64,000 bases of DNA from Arabidopsis thaliana (taxonomy: Eukaryota; Streptophyta; Magnoliopsida; Brassicales; Brassicaceae), in NCBI RefSeq assembly GCF_000001735.4, contig NC_003070.9:9672001-9736000 (forward strand), read 5' to 3'. The stretch's first letter is position 1; the number at the start of each line of letters is the position of its first letter. The translations under genes were made by a program, and so were the position numbers. The notes beneath the pieces were generated by a model, which was given only the letters and a program-made list of their open reading frames with translations, made no database searches and was not told the origin of the DNA. Positions 1 through 11,719 of the stretch are shown here, in pieces.

Positions 1-3000
1 AATTTAATGGTGTTGTATCCGCAAATGTACCCAGCAGCTCGATTATGATTACTTGGAACACCACTGTACATGTTAGAACCGCTACGAATACGTAGTTCTT
101 TAGTATCCCCTTGAACACATCAATTTTTTCCATTTCCCTCGAGCTTATCTCATTGAATACCTGAAACAAATATCATACATTATGATGAGAACGTGGTTAT
201 GGTCAATGTTGGTTGTTTTCCTTTTTAAGATCCAGACGCGGCAAGTTACCTGGCAGAAGACAAAAATGTTGAAAATAAGGGTATTGAGTGTTAGATCAGA
301 GTCGGGGCCATCGAGACCAAACATTGTCTTTCCCTTTGTTTGAAGACACCATATGATGACAAGCTGGTAGAGTGACTGACCAAGGATGTTCCTCCACATT
401 ACATTACTTATGAAGTTTCCTTTCCTTCCCACTGGAGATCTCTTCATCAGGTCGTCCTGTGGTGGTTCAGTCGCTAGCGCGAGTGCTCCAAGTGTGTCCA
501 TTATCATGTTAACCCACAGTAGTTGGACAGCAGTCAGAGGCGCGTTTCCTGAGACCCACAGTAGTTAGTGTCAATGTAACAGAGAAGTTAGTTGCAATCC
601 CTGAGGAGATTAGTCTTTTGAACAAGAGAAAAATAAATGTGGGTTGGGAACTAACCAGTGAGGCAGGCTGATAAGAAGTTGACAATAAGAGCCACAACAT
701 TTACTGTCAGCTGGAACTGGACAAATTTCTGAATATTTATGTACACAGAACGGCCCCATTTGGCTACTGTGACAATCGTAGAGAAGTTATCATCTAGGAT
801 AATCACATCCGCACTTTCTTTTGCCACCTACGAAAATTGAAAAATAGAATATGTAAGTGTTGTCCTTCCATGAGAACCCAAACTCAATTGTTAGATTTTC
901 TCACAAACCAGATAATGAAATAGGGACAATGAAGATTGAGTACACACCTCAGTTCCGGAAATGCCCATTGCGAGTCCAATATCAGCTTCATGAAGTGCTG
1001 GAGCATCATTTGTTCCATCACCTGTCACTGCAACGACTTCCTGAAACATTGTGCGGAGGAGTCTCACCAAAGTATGCTTATCCATGGGCGAGGATCGTGC
1101 CATCACCTGCAAGAAGGAAATTATACTTGAATCTTTTGTAGAAGAGTATGTCCTAAGGAGTTTTTCAGAATCCGGAAGCTAATGCAATGAAATTGAGGGT
1201 TTGTTTCCTGTTTGCGGATGTGAACTACCAACACACTGCATAAAACAGGATAAAGTAACTTGTGTTTGGCAGACAATCACCTGCAATTTTGGGATTAGCT
1301 TGAGCAGTTCCTCATCACTTTTCTCCCGGAATTCAGGACCTTCGATAGCTATGCCATCATCAGTCAATATGCCACACTCCCTGGCTATGGCCTTCGCAGT
1401 AGTAAGGTTATCTCCAGTCACCATTCTGACAGTGATGCCAGCAGATTTACAAATCGCAACAGACTCCTTGACACCAGGGCGTACAGGGTCTTTGATGCCC
1501 ACAATACCTATACAAGTGTATCCACCACTTGGAATAGGAGCCTCTAATGAGAATTCATCACCAATTTCGAAATACGCTAGGCAAAGAGTTCGAAGTGCTT
1601 CGCTAGCAAATTCCTCAATTATGTTCTTCAGGTGACTGGTCGATTTTTCATCGAGAGGAACAACTTCACCATCTTTGTTGATGTACTTATCACAAGAATC
1701 TAAAACTATCTCTGAAGCACCCTTACAATGTGCCCGGAAATGTCTTTCAGGCAGCTCAATGACAACTCCCATTCTTTTCTTTGTAGAGTTAAAGGGCTCA
1801 ACTTTCACAACATTTGAGGCTTGCCTTACTTCTTGGAAGTCCCCTCCGAGTGACAACCCAAATTCTAACAGAGCAGTTTCTGTAGGAGTTCCCAGTATCT
1901 CGGTTTTGTTTCCTTTGCCCACAACAATCTCACCACCAGTGTTAGTAAATATAGATTGCAGTAGAAGTTTAACAGCAGACTCAGGGATACCAGAGGCAAA
2001 TTTCATAGCAGCATCAGGACCATTAACCTCTTTGGCTTGTTCACAGATGCAGGCTTTTACAACTGTCATGTGATTTGTTGTAAGAGTTCCAGTTTTGTCA
2101 CTACAAATAGTTGTTGCAGATCCCATTGTCTCACAAGCAGCAAGATTGCGCACTAGCGCTTTGTCATTCATCATCTTTTTCATGGCAAAAGCAAGACTTA
2201 ATGTCACAGCCAACGGCAGACCCTCCGGAACTGCAACCACAACAATTGTTACAGCAACAGCAAAATATTCTAGCATCGCCATCAATTCATCAGCAGTCCA
2301 GATCCAGTGAGAATTATCTAGGCGCTTCTGATTAGCCAATCCTTGAACCAAAACAGCAAACGTAATGACAGCAAAAAATAGACCTATTTTACCAATGATG
2401 GTTGCCACACCATTAAGTTTTACTTGCAACGGTGTCTCATCATCACCGCCTTCACTTAGTGTAGCCATCAGTTTACCCCATTGAGTCCTCATTCCAACTG
2501 TAGTCACCAACATTTTGCAAGATCCATCCTGAACCTTGGTACCAGAGAGAAGAAACGGGTGTTCCACACTGACACTAACCGGTTCACTTTCTCCAGTCAA
2601 GCTCGATTCATTTATCAGAACAGAAAACCCTGAGATAAAAAGCCCATCTGCTGGAATCTGGTCTCCAATGCCAAGATGAACAACATCTCCAGGGAGTAGA
2701 TCATATATTGAGATTTTTTGCCTCAGTTTGTCTCTCGTAACCTGAACCACAATCTTTTTCTTCTCTGCATCCAGGTCCTTGAATTGCAGGGATTGCCTAT
2801 AATCACTAGTGGCAGTGACAAACACAACAAGCAGAATACTCGCCACTATACCAAGTCCGTCATGGGCACCAATAGGCCACCCTTCCATCAGTATTCCAAC
2901 TATAAGTGAAACAAACGCACATGCAGCTAGAATCATAAGTGTTGTATCCTGAAGGGCTTCCCAAACAAATAACCAAAAGCCACGGCTGGGGCTTTCTGTG

Positions 3001-4010
3001 AATTGGTTGATTCCATAAATTTCTTTTCTTACACTCAGCAGGTCTTCAGATGTACTAATTCCACTAGCAATAGACGTGGAAAGTTTTTCAGTGAGGCCCT
3101 CAGTTCCACCATGAATTTTCAACTTTTTCAAATCATGACCTTCTACAATTGATCCCAACTCATCAGGACAAATCTCAAACCCTGCTTTTCTTACTTCTTC
3201 AGGTAGTGTATACTCACTGGACAACTTTAAACCTGTAAGCACGCAATACCTTCTCGTTAAGGAAATCAAATACATATTGAATAACACAAGGGAGTAGTCT
3301 ATTCTCACTATTAATGAACTGAAGTGCAGCTTGTGAAACTAAGACCGCCACTCGAAATTTTTCCTGCATTCATAAGGTTGACAAAGGAAAATGGTATTAG
3401 AACAAAGCACCAATAGCAGTAAGAATTTATTCTCAAAGGAAAAATGAACAGAACGCTTTGATCGCTCTAATTAACGCCTCCTTCAATACAAACTACAAGA
3501 AACACAAGGCTTGAAATGGGTTGTTTGCTACTAATGAGTCATATTTGCTTGAACATTCTTACTAGCAAACACCACGAAGAACCTAAAAATCTACATCTTA
3601 AATTAGAAACAGAACCTAATGTAATCATGTCTAGTGATAACAATCCCTAACCTGAGGATAGGTAACTAGAAAAATACTAAAAACGAGCTCACTTAGATCC
3701 CATCCAGTAAGTACAGTGAGTCAACCAAACAAAAAACTCGGAATGCAGAAAGATCACTTATTAGATCTCCAACAGTATACAAGCAGAAATAGAAAGAAAT
3801 GTTTCAGTAATCAAAGTGAGAAGAAAGAAGCACCTGATTGGAACGCCGAATCGCCTCGGCCTCGGAACGCTTAGACAGATTAGCAGTGAATCTAAATCTC
3901 CTTTTAGGATTCTTGACGATCCAGCAGAGCTTCCTCCAACGCTGCAACGCCTCATCGGACGAGTTCTTCGGCTTCACATCGCCGAAGTTTTCGTTCAAGT
4001 AGCTCTCCAT
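1..4010 (-). CDS. ACA1: Autoinhibited plasma-membrane-type (P2B) Ca2+-ATPase, C-terminus off the left edge
   Basis: P-type ATPase that pumps Ca2+ out of the cytosol. Exons (minus strand): 3834-4010, 3309-3363, 1281-3232, 948-1106, 656-827, 250-548, and 160 to beyond 1. All joins keep frame. The N-terminus (about residues 20-50) is the basic/aromatic calmodulin-binding autoinhibitor typical of plant type IIB pumps ([15 protein letters not shown]). Seen in order: TGES actuator loop, PEGL in the fourth membrane helix, the DKTGT phosphorylation site, the KGASE nucleotide-binding motif and the GDGTND hinge. The terminal exon stops inside the last membrane region at ...FADTTPLN, so I estimate about 30 residues are missing. 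Start ATG 4010 is the first in the frame and gives the expected short acidic leader. The sequence matches Arabidopsis ACA1 (AT1G27770) as I remember it. ACA2 and ACA7 are close paralogues, but the gene order here favours ACA1. Apart from the edge, nothing is broken. Confidence 0.95.
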
Positions 4011-4123
4011 TTCTTCAGCTTACTACTCTCGAACAACGAGTGAATTCGTAACTATACTTCAGATGAGATAAGATTAGAGAAAGAGAGAATCAAGGATCTC
4101 GTAAATCGAGAACGAAGAAGATA

Positions 4124-4133
4124 TGATATATAA
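4124..4133 (-). promoter_or_regulatory. Candidate TATA box of ACA1
   Basis: On the minus strand the sequence TTATATATCA lies about 115 bp upstream of the ACA1 ATG, followed by a CT-rich stretch typical of plant 5' leaders. The position fits a leader of about 80-90 nt. No transcript evidence is available here. Confidence 0.35.
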
Positions 4134-4888
4134 CAAGAAGTCCTCTCACTGGTAATGGGTGCTTTTAACTTATTGTTATTTACCTTTATATGGGTCAAGA
4201 TGAAGACGATGCTTTGACGCGTCGTCTCGCACTAAGTGAGCTTCGTCGAAGTTTCGTCTGCCTGTTCTGAAATTTCCTCATGGCCATGGTTTTTTTTTTT
4301 TTTTTGGAACACTCATTTATTCGGACATGACTCGGAGCTGGTCAAGAAAGTCAAAGCTATTTACTGACTTGGACTTTATTTCAACAAAGTTTTTAGTATA
4401 TTCTAAGTTTTGTGACTTTTGTCCATTAGAAATTTCACACAAATAAATTAGAATAATTTACTAAGTATATTTTCTAAAGAAATTTTTACAAAAGTAGACG
4501 AAAAAAGATTTGCTCTCATTGTTTGTCAAAGTGAGAACTGGTTTTCACGTTTTGTCTTTTCATTCAATTTCGGACCAAATTACCCTGGGAAAACTTAATA
4601 ATGGCATAAACCAAACCGTGCAGCAGTTCGTATCGGTTAAGTTGACGGCGTAAACCAAACCCTACAGCAGTTGGTTTCGGTTTAGTTGATGCGGTTCAGT
4701 TTTGAAAAAGACAAAAAACAAAAAAACTGAAACGAAGAAACCGAGAAAACGAAAAAGAGAATAACGGAGAGATTGAGAGAGAATCAGAAAGCGAAACGAA
4801 ATTCAGTATCCATTGCTTCAAAATTCGACATAACTTCGAATTGTTGGGTAGTTGAATTGTGCCACTGAACTCCCACATCCGGTGAAGT
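4134..4888. other. Spacer between ACA1 and the transposon block
   Basis: AT-rich, with a T homopolymer near 4290-4305. Two imperfect copies of a short segment (AAACC..CAGCAGTT..GGTT) occur around 4610-4680. No gene is seen. The left end of the mobile element should lie in or near this stretch, but I found no terminal repeat or 9-bp duplication by eye. Confidence 0.4.
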
Positions 4889-5010
4889 GAAAGTTACTGT
4901 TTTTCCCGGCGAAGCCAAGAGAAAGTTACTGTTTTTCCCGGCGAAGCCAAGAGAAAGTTACTGTTTTTCCCGGCGAAGCCAAGAGAAAGTTACTGTTTTT
5001 TCCGGCGAAA
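4889..5010 (+). repeat. 32-bp tandem repeat, about 3.8 copies
   Basis: The unit begins AAGTTACTGTTTTTCCCGGC and recurs with starts at 4891, 4923, 4955 and 4987, an exact 32-bp period. The first three copies are identical and the last differs by a small T/C change and then diverges. It ends 33 bp before the ATG of the Ulp1-type gene, so it probably lies in that gene's promoter or 5' leader. Confidence 0.9.
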
Positions 5011-5042
5011 TTTGAACCTCCGGCGAGATCGCATCTTTAGCT

Positions 5043-8000
5043 ATGGCTGGGAATAAAGCTAACGACGAAGTCCCGAGGAAGCAGCATGGTCCAGGGAAGG
5101 AGAAGCGTGTATTAAGAGTTTCCCCGCGGAGAAAACGCTCTGCGACAAAGGCAACGGAGGAACTGGGTTAGAATCTCTAATTTACCGTTTGTTGTCTTTG
5201 GGTGTATCAGAATTGTAAAGCTTGTTTGATTAAAGTGTTAGAATTTGTCGGAATTTAGCATATCTTTAGGATGAAAAATTGAGAAGTAGAATTGGAAATC
5301 TCTGTTTCCGCCAAAAATATGATTTTGAGTTATAATCTGGAAAATGTCTGTGTACGTACACTACTTCTGTTTGCTCAACAGTATATGACTTTTAATTGCA
5401 GGTAGTCCAAGTGTTGCTCCGACTGAAGATCTTACAGTTGAAGAGTTACCACCAAGACTCTTTGCTCTAGACCGGTACCCTTCCGAGACGAAGATGAACG
5501 CGTACTCTAAACCGGAGTACATTTCTGACATAGCAAAAGTACTAAAGGGGAAACCAGAGATGCAGTTTCTTCTCGATTCTCCATTTGGGAAACTTTTTAA
5601 AATACCCAAAAACAAGGCATCTTTCAATGCTAAGCTTGTCCTTGGACTAATATGCCGTCAGTTAGTGACAAAGAAGGTGAATGAGATGTGGATTGTATTC
5701 GGCGGTCATCCAATCAGATTTGGATTAAGAGAATTTAGTATCTTAACTGGGCTGGAATGTGGGAAGTATCCCAAGAAGAAAGACGTTGATGATGTTATCA
5801 GTGTGAAACCTGAGTGTGAGAGTGTTTGGAATACTCTGTTTCATGAGAGGTTTGGGGACACGGTTCCAACAATTGCTGATTTGGTGAGCTGGCTGCAGGA
5901 GGAGGAAAGCATGGAGGGGTGGAACCAACTGGCACTATCTCTTATTATTTTGGTTGACGGTGTGGTAGCGGCCCACAGTAACCCCAACAGGCCTACTTCA
6001 AAGACTGTCGAGATGACTAAGAACCTGGAGTTTTTCTGCAAATACCCATGGGGAAGGGTGTCCTTTACCCGTACTTTGGGGAGGATAGCAAATTTCCAAA
6101 CTCCTTACGATGCTCAGAAACTAATAAGGGGTATACTTGTAGGGTCTTATGCACTCCATGGTTTCCCATTAGCTCTCCAGCTTTTAGCTTTCGAAACAAT
6201 CCCATCAATTGCTAAGCTAGGACCTGATGATGTACCTAACAGGACATTTGCTGAGAGGTCTATCCATCGTCTTGCCTCTCTGCGAGCAATCCGGACATCT
6301 CGCATTTTGGAGTGTGAGGCTGCTGATGAGGTGTGTTAAATTGTGTATGTACGTACATAATAAGTAAATGTACATTATCTATGGTTAACATACTTATTTG
6401 TGTAGGTTGAGGTCAACTATATTGTGAAACCAGCTGATAATGTTTGTCCTCCATCTCTTTCATGGGATGATGAAGTTGATGATCCAAGGGTTGATTACAT
6501 TGAGGCACTGTTGATAGATGGGCACCAGTGGCAGGAGGATGAATGGGTTGGAGGCTATGCTAGAGTACCAAAGCAGTCGCGCCCACCACAACTAGAAGAG
6601 ACAGGTAAGTATAAGTATAAATGTTTTTACAAATTTTTTTGGTATTGCACCTAGAAGAAAACCAATTAATAGCAGCAACTGGTCTATTGTAGATGTTAAG
6701 AGGAAACGAAATGCACCGGGCCCGAGCCCTAAAGAACCTGCTATGAAAAAACAGAAATCTGAAATGGACTGTGATAAAGAAGAGACTACTGAGGATTGTT
6801 TTGGAGAGCTTGTGCCTGAGAGGTTTATTGTTGAAATGAGGAGGTCTTTGAAGGAGCTGGAAGACCAAATGTATCAAATGCATGAAGATATGAAAGACTT
6901 TGTCCGTGACCAGATACGTGCTACCCTTGATCCAAAAGGCAAAAGGCCAGAACAAACCATACCTTCCCATGATTCGCGGGAACCACCTACTTCTATGGAT
7001 AAGGCACCGGTTACTGCGAAGAAGCCATCGAGAAGGATGTCTACAAAAGGAAGCACTGGAACGAGAAAGTCTTCAAGGCTGACTCGTGTTTCTCATGATG
7101 TGGACACTCCTGCACTTTCTGTTGGCTGTAATTCCAAAGAGGAAGATTTGGATGTCCCTGGAATACATACCACTGCTTTCGGCGGAAGAAGAAAACCTTC
7201 AAAGCCGAAGAAAAATGTTTCTTTTGCTGTTGACACTATTGAGGAACCTGATTCCAATAAGGAAGATATGCAAGGATTCATTGATGAACAGGTAAGTCAT
7301 GTACGTACATTGCTAAATATTTTATAATCCATATGTATAACTGTACTGTCTGGTTCGATACAGGATGGCGCTAATAATGAAAGTGATTTTACTGCAAATG
7401 ATGGATTGAATTCTTCTGCCGCTGAAGAAGAGATATTAGACACTGGATTTTTAATAGTTCCTTATGCTGGATCCACACAATCCCATCTGGTATGTCGTCT
7501 ACTAATACTCTTAACAATCTGTTTAAATGGTGTACGTACATATTCGCTTAAGAAGTTAGTTAAACTATGTTTCAGGATAGAGGAAATGTTGTTGTTGGTA
7601 AGACTGTCTGCTTAGGTTCAATGTCTGGGACTGTCTTTGTAACACAGGAAGAGAGGCCTGTGGAAGAAGCTACTGTTGACACCGAGATGGAAGAAGTTCC
7701 ATCTAATGTGTCTGCAAGAGTTTCAGAGGTAGATCTTCTCGTAATCGTTATATACAGATTTCCATGACTATATGCATAACTATTACATTAATTTCTTCAC
7801 TTATCTAACGCTTAACTCTATGGTAGCCTATGTTTCAGGATAATGGACCAAAGGATGTTGCTGAACCTGGCTTAGTTGGTACCCATACAGGGGCCGATGA
7901 AATAGCTGATGCTGACATAGAGATGGTAGACAATCCATCAGGTTTACCTTCAACATCTGCACAGGTATGTGTTAGTCACTTGTTCTTTTTTCATATGTGT

Positions 8001-9921
8001 ACGCCCATAAGACTTTGCAAATTATTTTTGTTTCAGGAAGAAGCAAGAGATGCCAGTGCATCGACTGAAGCTAATGGCAGCGAGTCAGAAGAAATTTATG
8101 AGCCTTCTGATGGAGACACAGCTCACGTACCTGCCACAAGTGTACGTACATTTTTGTCACTATGTTCTGTGTACATATATATTGTTTCATACATTACTAA
8201 AAAGTTTCTTTCCGATGCTAAATTCTACAGGTTGAGGCGGCAGGAGAATCCAAATTAGTGACAGTGATGGAAGTTGAAATACCTGAGAAGACCCACAGTG
8301 ATCCCCCGTCACCATTTCAAGTAGTTAACAATGTAAGCTAACTCTTGCAACAAATAAAATGTACTATTTACTGTTCAAATGTATAAAATTTATATTATGC
8401 AGGTCATACGGGAGTTGGATACCAAAGCCGTTGGTGATTTAGCTGCAGCCACTAATTTGGAGGTAACAATTTGTGTGTTTCAATTCCTATTTTCGGAATA
8501 GCATACATAGGATTATATGTGTACATTATATATACTTGTGTACGTTAACCTGCACAGGTAGTCATGGAAGAGCCGTGTATTGTCGAGGGGTCTGTAGAAA
8601 CTGAGGATCCTAACCCAGGGTCAGATGAAGCAGACAAGACCGATATTCCTAAAAATAATGTATGTACCTATTTTAAACATAGAAAAACGTATGAAACTGT
8701 TGTTGACAATCATATTTGTTAACAGGATGAATCAGACAATCCTGCTGCTGTCGAAGCAAAAGAAGAAAAAAAATCGTCCCCAAAGAAAGTGAAGAAACAA
8801 CTTGTCTATGAACAGGATGATGCCCATCCTCATGGTTTTAAGGCAAAAACAGTATTGGTGCCCGATGTACCAGCTCAACAGATAGAGGTTGTTATCAGGG
8901 CTGGAAATGTCTCATACAACCCCCTGGACGTAGTTGACCCTTCAAAAGTAGAGGAATTCAGCAATATCATTAAAGGACCCTCTGTGTAAGTACATTATAG
9001 TAAAATGGATTATTTAATATCTCAATCATCATTTTTAAGGTTGTTATCAAATATTTTTCTGGATTTTACAGGATTCACACTCTTTTCGGGTTTCGAAAAG
9101 TGCCCAACGACTTTTTTGCGAACCTTCTAACACCTGGTGAATGGGTCGAAAGTACGGTACGTTCCATTTATATACGTACATTCCTTGTTATAAATTGTAC
9201 ATAGATGATTAAATTTTTCGTGGAAGTGTACGTACACTGATATATTTTTTGAACATTTCAGCATTTAGAAATGATGGCAATGTTGATGTGGCACAAGAAC
9301 GGGGAACAGATGATAGCAAACAGATGTATTGTATTGGACATGATGCTGACGCATCTTCTTACCAAGCGGGTGGGCGACTTCAAGAAGTGTATTAATAAGA
9401 ACGGGTTCAAATGGGGTAAATTACTGTCCGACATTGCTAATGGAGTTCACATAAACCGTGAACCCAATATGAAGTGGATGAAGGATGTCGATGTTGTGTA
9501 TGCTCCGATGAACTGGAAGAGTGAACATTGGGTTGCTTTGGGAATCAACCTTAATGAACGGCTAATAACTGTGTATGACGCTTTAATATCGCACACGCGG
9601 GAGTCGGCTGTGAAGGCGAGAATGACTCCTATTTGCGAAATGATGTCGTACTTAGTCAGAGCGATGTGCCAGGATGTATTGATTTCTCCGTACTCAGTTG
9701 AACCTTTTGAGTATGTGCGTTGTCCTACCGTTGCTCAAAACCCAACTACAGGAGATTGCGGGCCATACACGATGAAGTTCCTGGAGTTGCTTGCGTTTGG
9801 ACACCCTTTTTCGGATCTGACAACCATTCGAGAAGCAGATTATGTCTTCTACCGTCAGAAATACTCCGTTGACATCTACGAGCACGGCAAGCGGGAGGCC
9901 GGTACTGTGCACTTGGTTTAA
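5043..9921 (+). CDS. DUF1985 + Ulp1-like C48 cysteine protease, transposon-borne
   Basis: Predicted SUMO/ubiquitin-like-protein protease; the substrate is unknown. Exons: 5043-5166, 5402-6330, 6406-6604, 6693-7291, 7364-7489, 7576-7728, 7839-7964, 8037-8141, 8231-8332, 8403-8462, 8558-8659, 8726-8985, 9072-9156, 9262-9921. They total 3,630 nt with no stop (1,209 aa). Residues about 70-350 resemble DUF1985 (IRFGLREFSILTGLECG). Residues about 400-900 are acidic, Ser/Thr-rich and low in complexity, spread over many short exons. The last ~220 residues are a C48 domain with His1079 (EHWVALGI), Asp1096 (VYDA), Gln1149 and Cys1156 (GDCG), so the catalytic set is complete. Such genes are known in Mutator-like elements of Arabidopsis (Kaonashi type). 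The first intron and many later ones contain TGTACGTACA-type palindromes. Exon 6 could hide a further small intron. Function in transposition is inference. Confidence 0.8.
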
Positions 9922-10286
9922 TCGTCCAAGAACAATATTCTGGTTCTTTGCAACCAATTATTATGAACAAACCTGACTTATATATATGATTGCAACTACA
10001 TTTAATTTGGAGATTGTCAGAAGTTAATTTATTGTCCTCTATCATATTGTCGTACACATCGTTCACTTATAATTACATAATGTAAATGTGTACGTACATA
10101 TCTATATGTCTCGTACACTGCATATTAACTTTATAACATAACTCAAGTGATAAATTGATTTGACAGCCAACGCTTACCAACACAAGTATGACATTCATTT
10201 CAACCGTAATTGCCCCAACCAAATTCACAGTAGTGGTTATTAAAGTGAAGAAATTACTGACGACCTCTGACTATCTAATTTCAAAC
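9922..10286. other. Spacer downstream of the Ulp1-like gene
   Basis: AT-rich, with a GTGTACGTACAT motif at about 10088-10099 and further GTAC sites near 10050 and 10113. It probably holds the 3' end of the protease gene and the promoter of the next gene. The open frame extends upstream to 10188, but the ATG at 10287 begins the recognisable domain. Confidence 0.5.
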
Positions 10287-10982
10287 ATGGTTAACCCGAC
10301 TCTTCCCGACGATTTACTCTCGAAGATAGCTAAGAACCTGGCTGACCAATGCTGGTCCGACCTTCGTCCATTGGTACGAGCCGGCACTCGTGGAAGAGAC
10401 ATTGTCTACCGTCCGGATGTCCTCAAAGATGCCAATATTCTCACCTTGTGTGACTCGCCCGATGACTTCCAAGCTGGAGGGGGCCACAATCCCTCCGGAT
10501 CCGCTGATGAAGGCCGACATCGAACATTTTTCTTAAGGTGTTTTACAGCTAATAATCCCACGGCAGTGTATTACGAAGGTATTCGTGTTCTAACGCATGA
10601 ACGAAACATCAATGGAGCCATCAGGCTCTTACAGCGTCATGCTCCAGTACGAGCAAATGCAACACTTGCATGCGCCATTGTATTCATATGTGCTGGGTAT
10701 GATTATATGGGCGGCTTGTTTCTACAGCTCTTCACCCGCAACCATTATCCATTGGACTCGGTTGCCACTCGAGTTTTGGGTGATGAGTTCATCGAGGAAA
10801 TAAAGAAGTTTGACCCTCCATACAGCAATACATATGGTCCTACGTTCTCTTATCCTACCAGCCATGGAATTAGTATGCCTCCTTGCGCCTTATATTGTTA
10901 CATGGTATCAGGAGCTTTCCAAAACGTTTGCAACCGCTGTTACCTCTGGTCGTGTGCCAGGCGTGTTAGTCAAATGCTATAG
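10287..10982 (+). CDS. Divergent F-box-like protein (At2g35280-like family)
   Basis: Single open frame of 231 codons from the ATG at 10287. An in-frame ATG at 10188 would add 33 residues without recognisable similarity. The N-terminus LPDDLLSKIAKNLA resembles an F-box first helix, the part of an SCF ubiquitin ligase adaptor that binds SKP1. It is followed by a Sel1-like helical stretch (FFLRCF...NPTAVYYEGIRVL, then CAIVFICAGYDYMGGLFL) and a Cys-rich end (CALYCYM..CNRCYLWSC) typical of the plant At2g35280-like group. It lies in the transposon block, 365 bp after the protease, on the same strand. Two related copies follow. F-box function is inferred from weak similarity, because the F-box itself is very divergent. 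Confidence 0.6.
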   Translation: MVNPTLPDDLLSKIAKNLADQCWSDLRPLVRAGTRGRDIVYRPDVLKDANILTLCDSPDDFQAGGGHNPSGSADEGRHRTFFLRCFTANNPTAVYYEGIRVLTHERNINGAIRLLQRHAPVRANATLACAIVFICAGYDYMGGLFLQLFTRNHYPLDSVATRVLGDEFIEEIKKFDPPYSNTYGPTFSYPTSHGISMPPCALYCYMVSGAFQNVCNRCYLWSCARRVSQML

Positions 10983-11340
10983 TTATTCCATTCTACTTTA
11001 TATGTTTGTTTATGTTATCCGCTATGTCATGTTTCAAATTATGATAAGCCTTCTACTATGTTGTTTATGTTTATGTTGAAATTATATTATTGCTCAAGTT
11101 GAGAATTTTTCAGCCAAATTCACATATGATATTTAGACACTGCAGTAAATGTAAATTTGGATATTAAAATCTAAGCGTCCACAACTCCGTACACGTGCAT
11201 CTACCAAATAATACTTAGAGGTTTTTTCTTTGTCTCGGAAAACTAGATATGGACGTTCACTAGCATGAGATATCAACTCTAACGTACACTAAAAAATAAC
11301 ACATGCAAACATATGAGGTCTTTGGTTTGTCTCATAAATG
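10983..11340. other. AT-rich spacer before the 66-bp array
   Basis: No gene. GTACAC and GTACG motifs begin to appear from about 11190 and grade into the tandem array. An imperfect relative of the array unit (TGGACGTTCAC near 11250 and ACGTACACTAA near 11282) suggests older, decayed copies. Confidence 0.45.
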
Positions 11341-11719
11341 GTGATATTTACGAATGAACGTACACTAATAGTACACTACAGCGTACACTGTCTGTTGAGT
11401 AAATGTAGAAATGTAAATATGGACGTACACTAAAACGTACACTACAACGTACACTGTTTGTTGGGCAAATGTAAAAATGTAAATGTGGACGTACACTTAA
11501 ACGTACACTACAACGTACACTGTTTGTTGGGCAAATGTAGAAATGTAAATGTGGACGTACACTTAAACGTACACTACAACGTACACTGTTTGTTGGGCAA
11601 ATGTAGAAATGTAAATGTGGACGTACACTTAAACGTACACTACAACGTACACTGTTTGTTGGGCAAATGTAGAAATGTAAATGTGGACGTTCACTAAAAC
11701 ATACACTACAACGTACACT
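11341..11719. repeat. 66-bp tandem array of GTACACT motifs, about 5 copies
   Basis: Unit starts can be read from TGTTTG at 11455, 11521, 11587 and 11653 and a diverged TGTCTG at 11389, an exact 66-bp period. Each full unit has three CGTACACT motifs 12 bp apart, then TGTTTGTTGGGCAAATGTAG and AAATGTAAATGTGGA. The outer units are diverged and the central ones almost identical, as expected from unequal exchange. Because 66 is divisible by 3 it produces long but meaningless open frames on both strands. Confidence 0.95.

Noticed and set aside
4600..4700. Terminal inverted repeat of the transposon block paired with 19050-19130
   Set aside because: Only short patchy similarity (GGTTCAGTT-like) was seen, too weak to define element ends.
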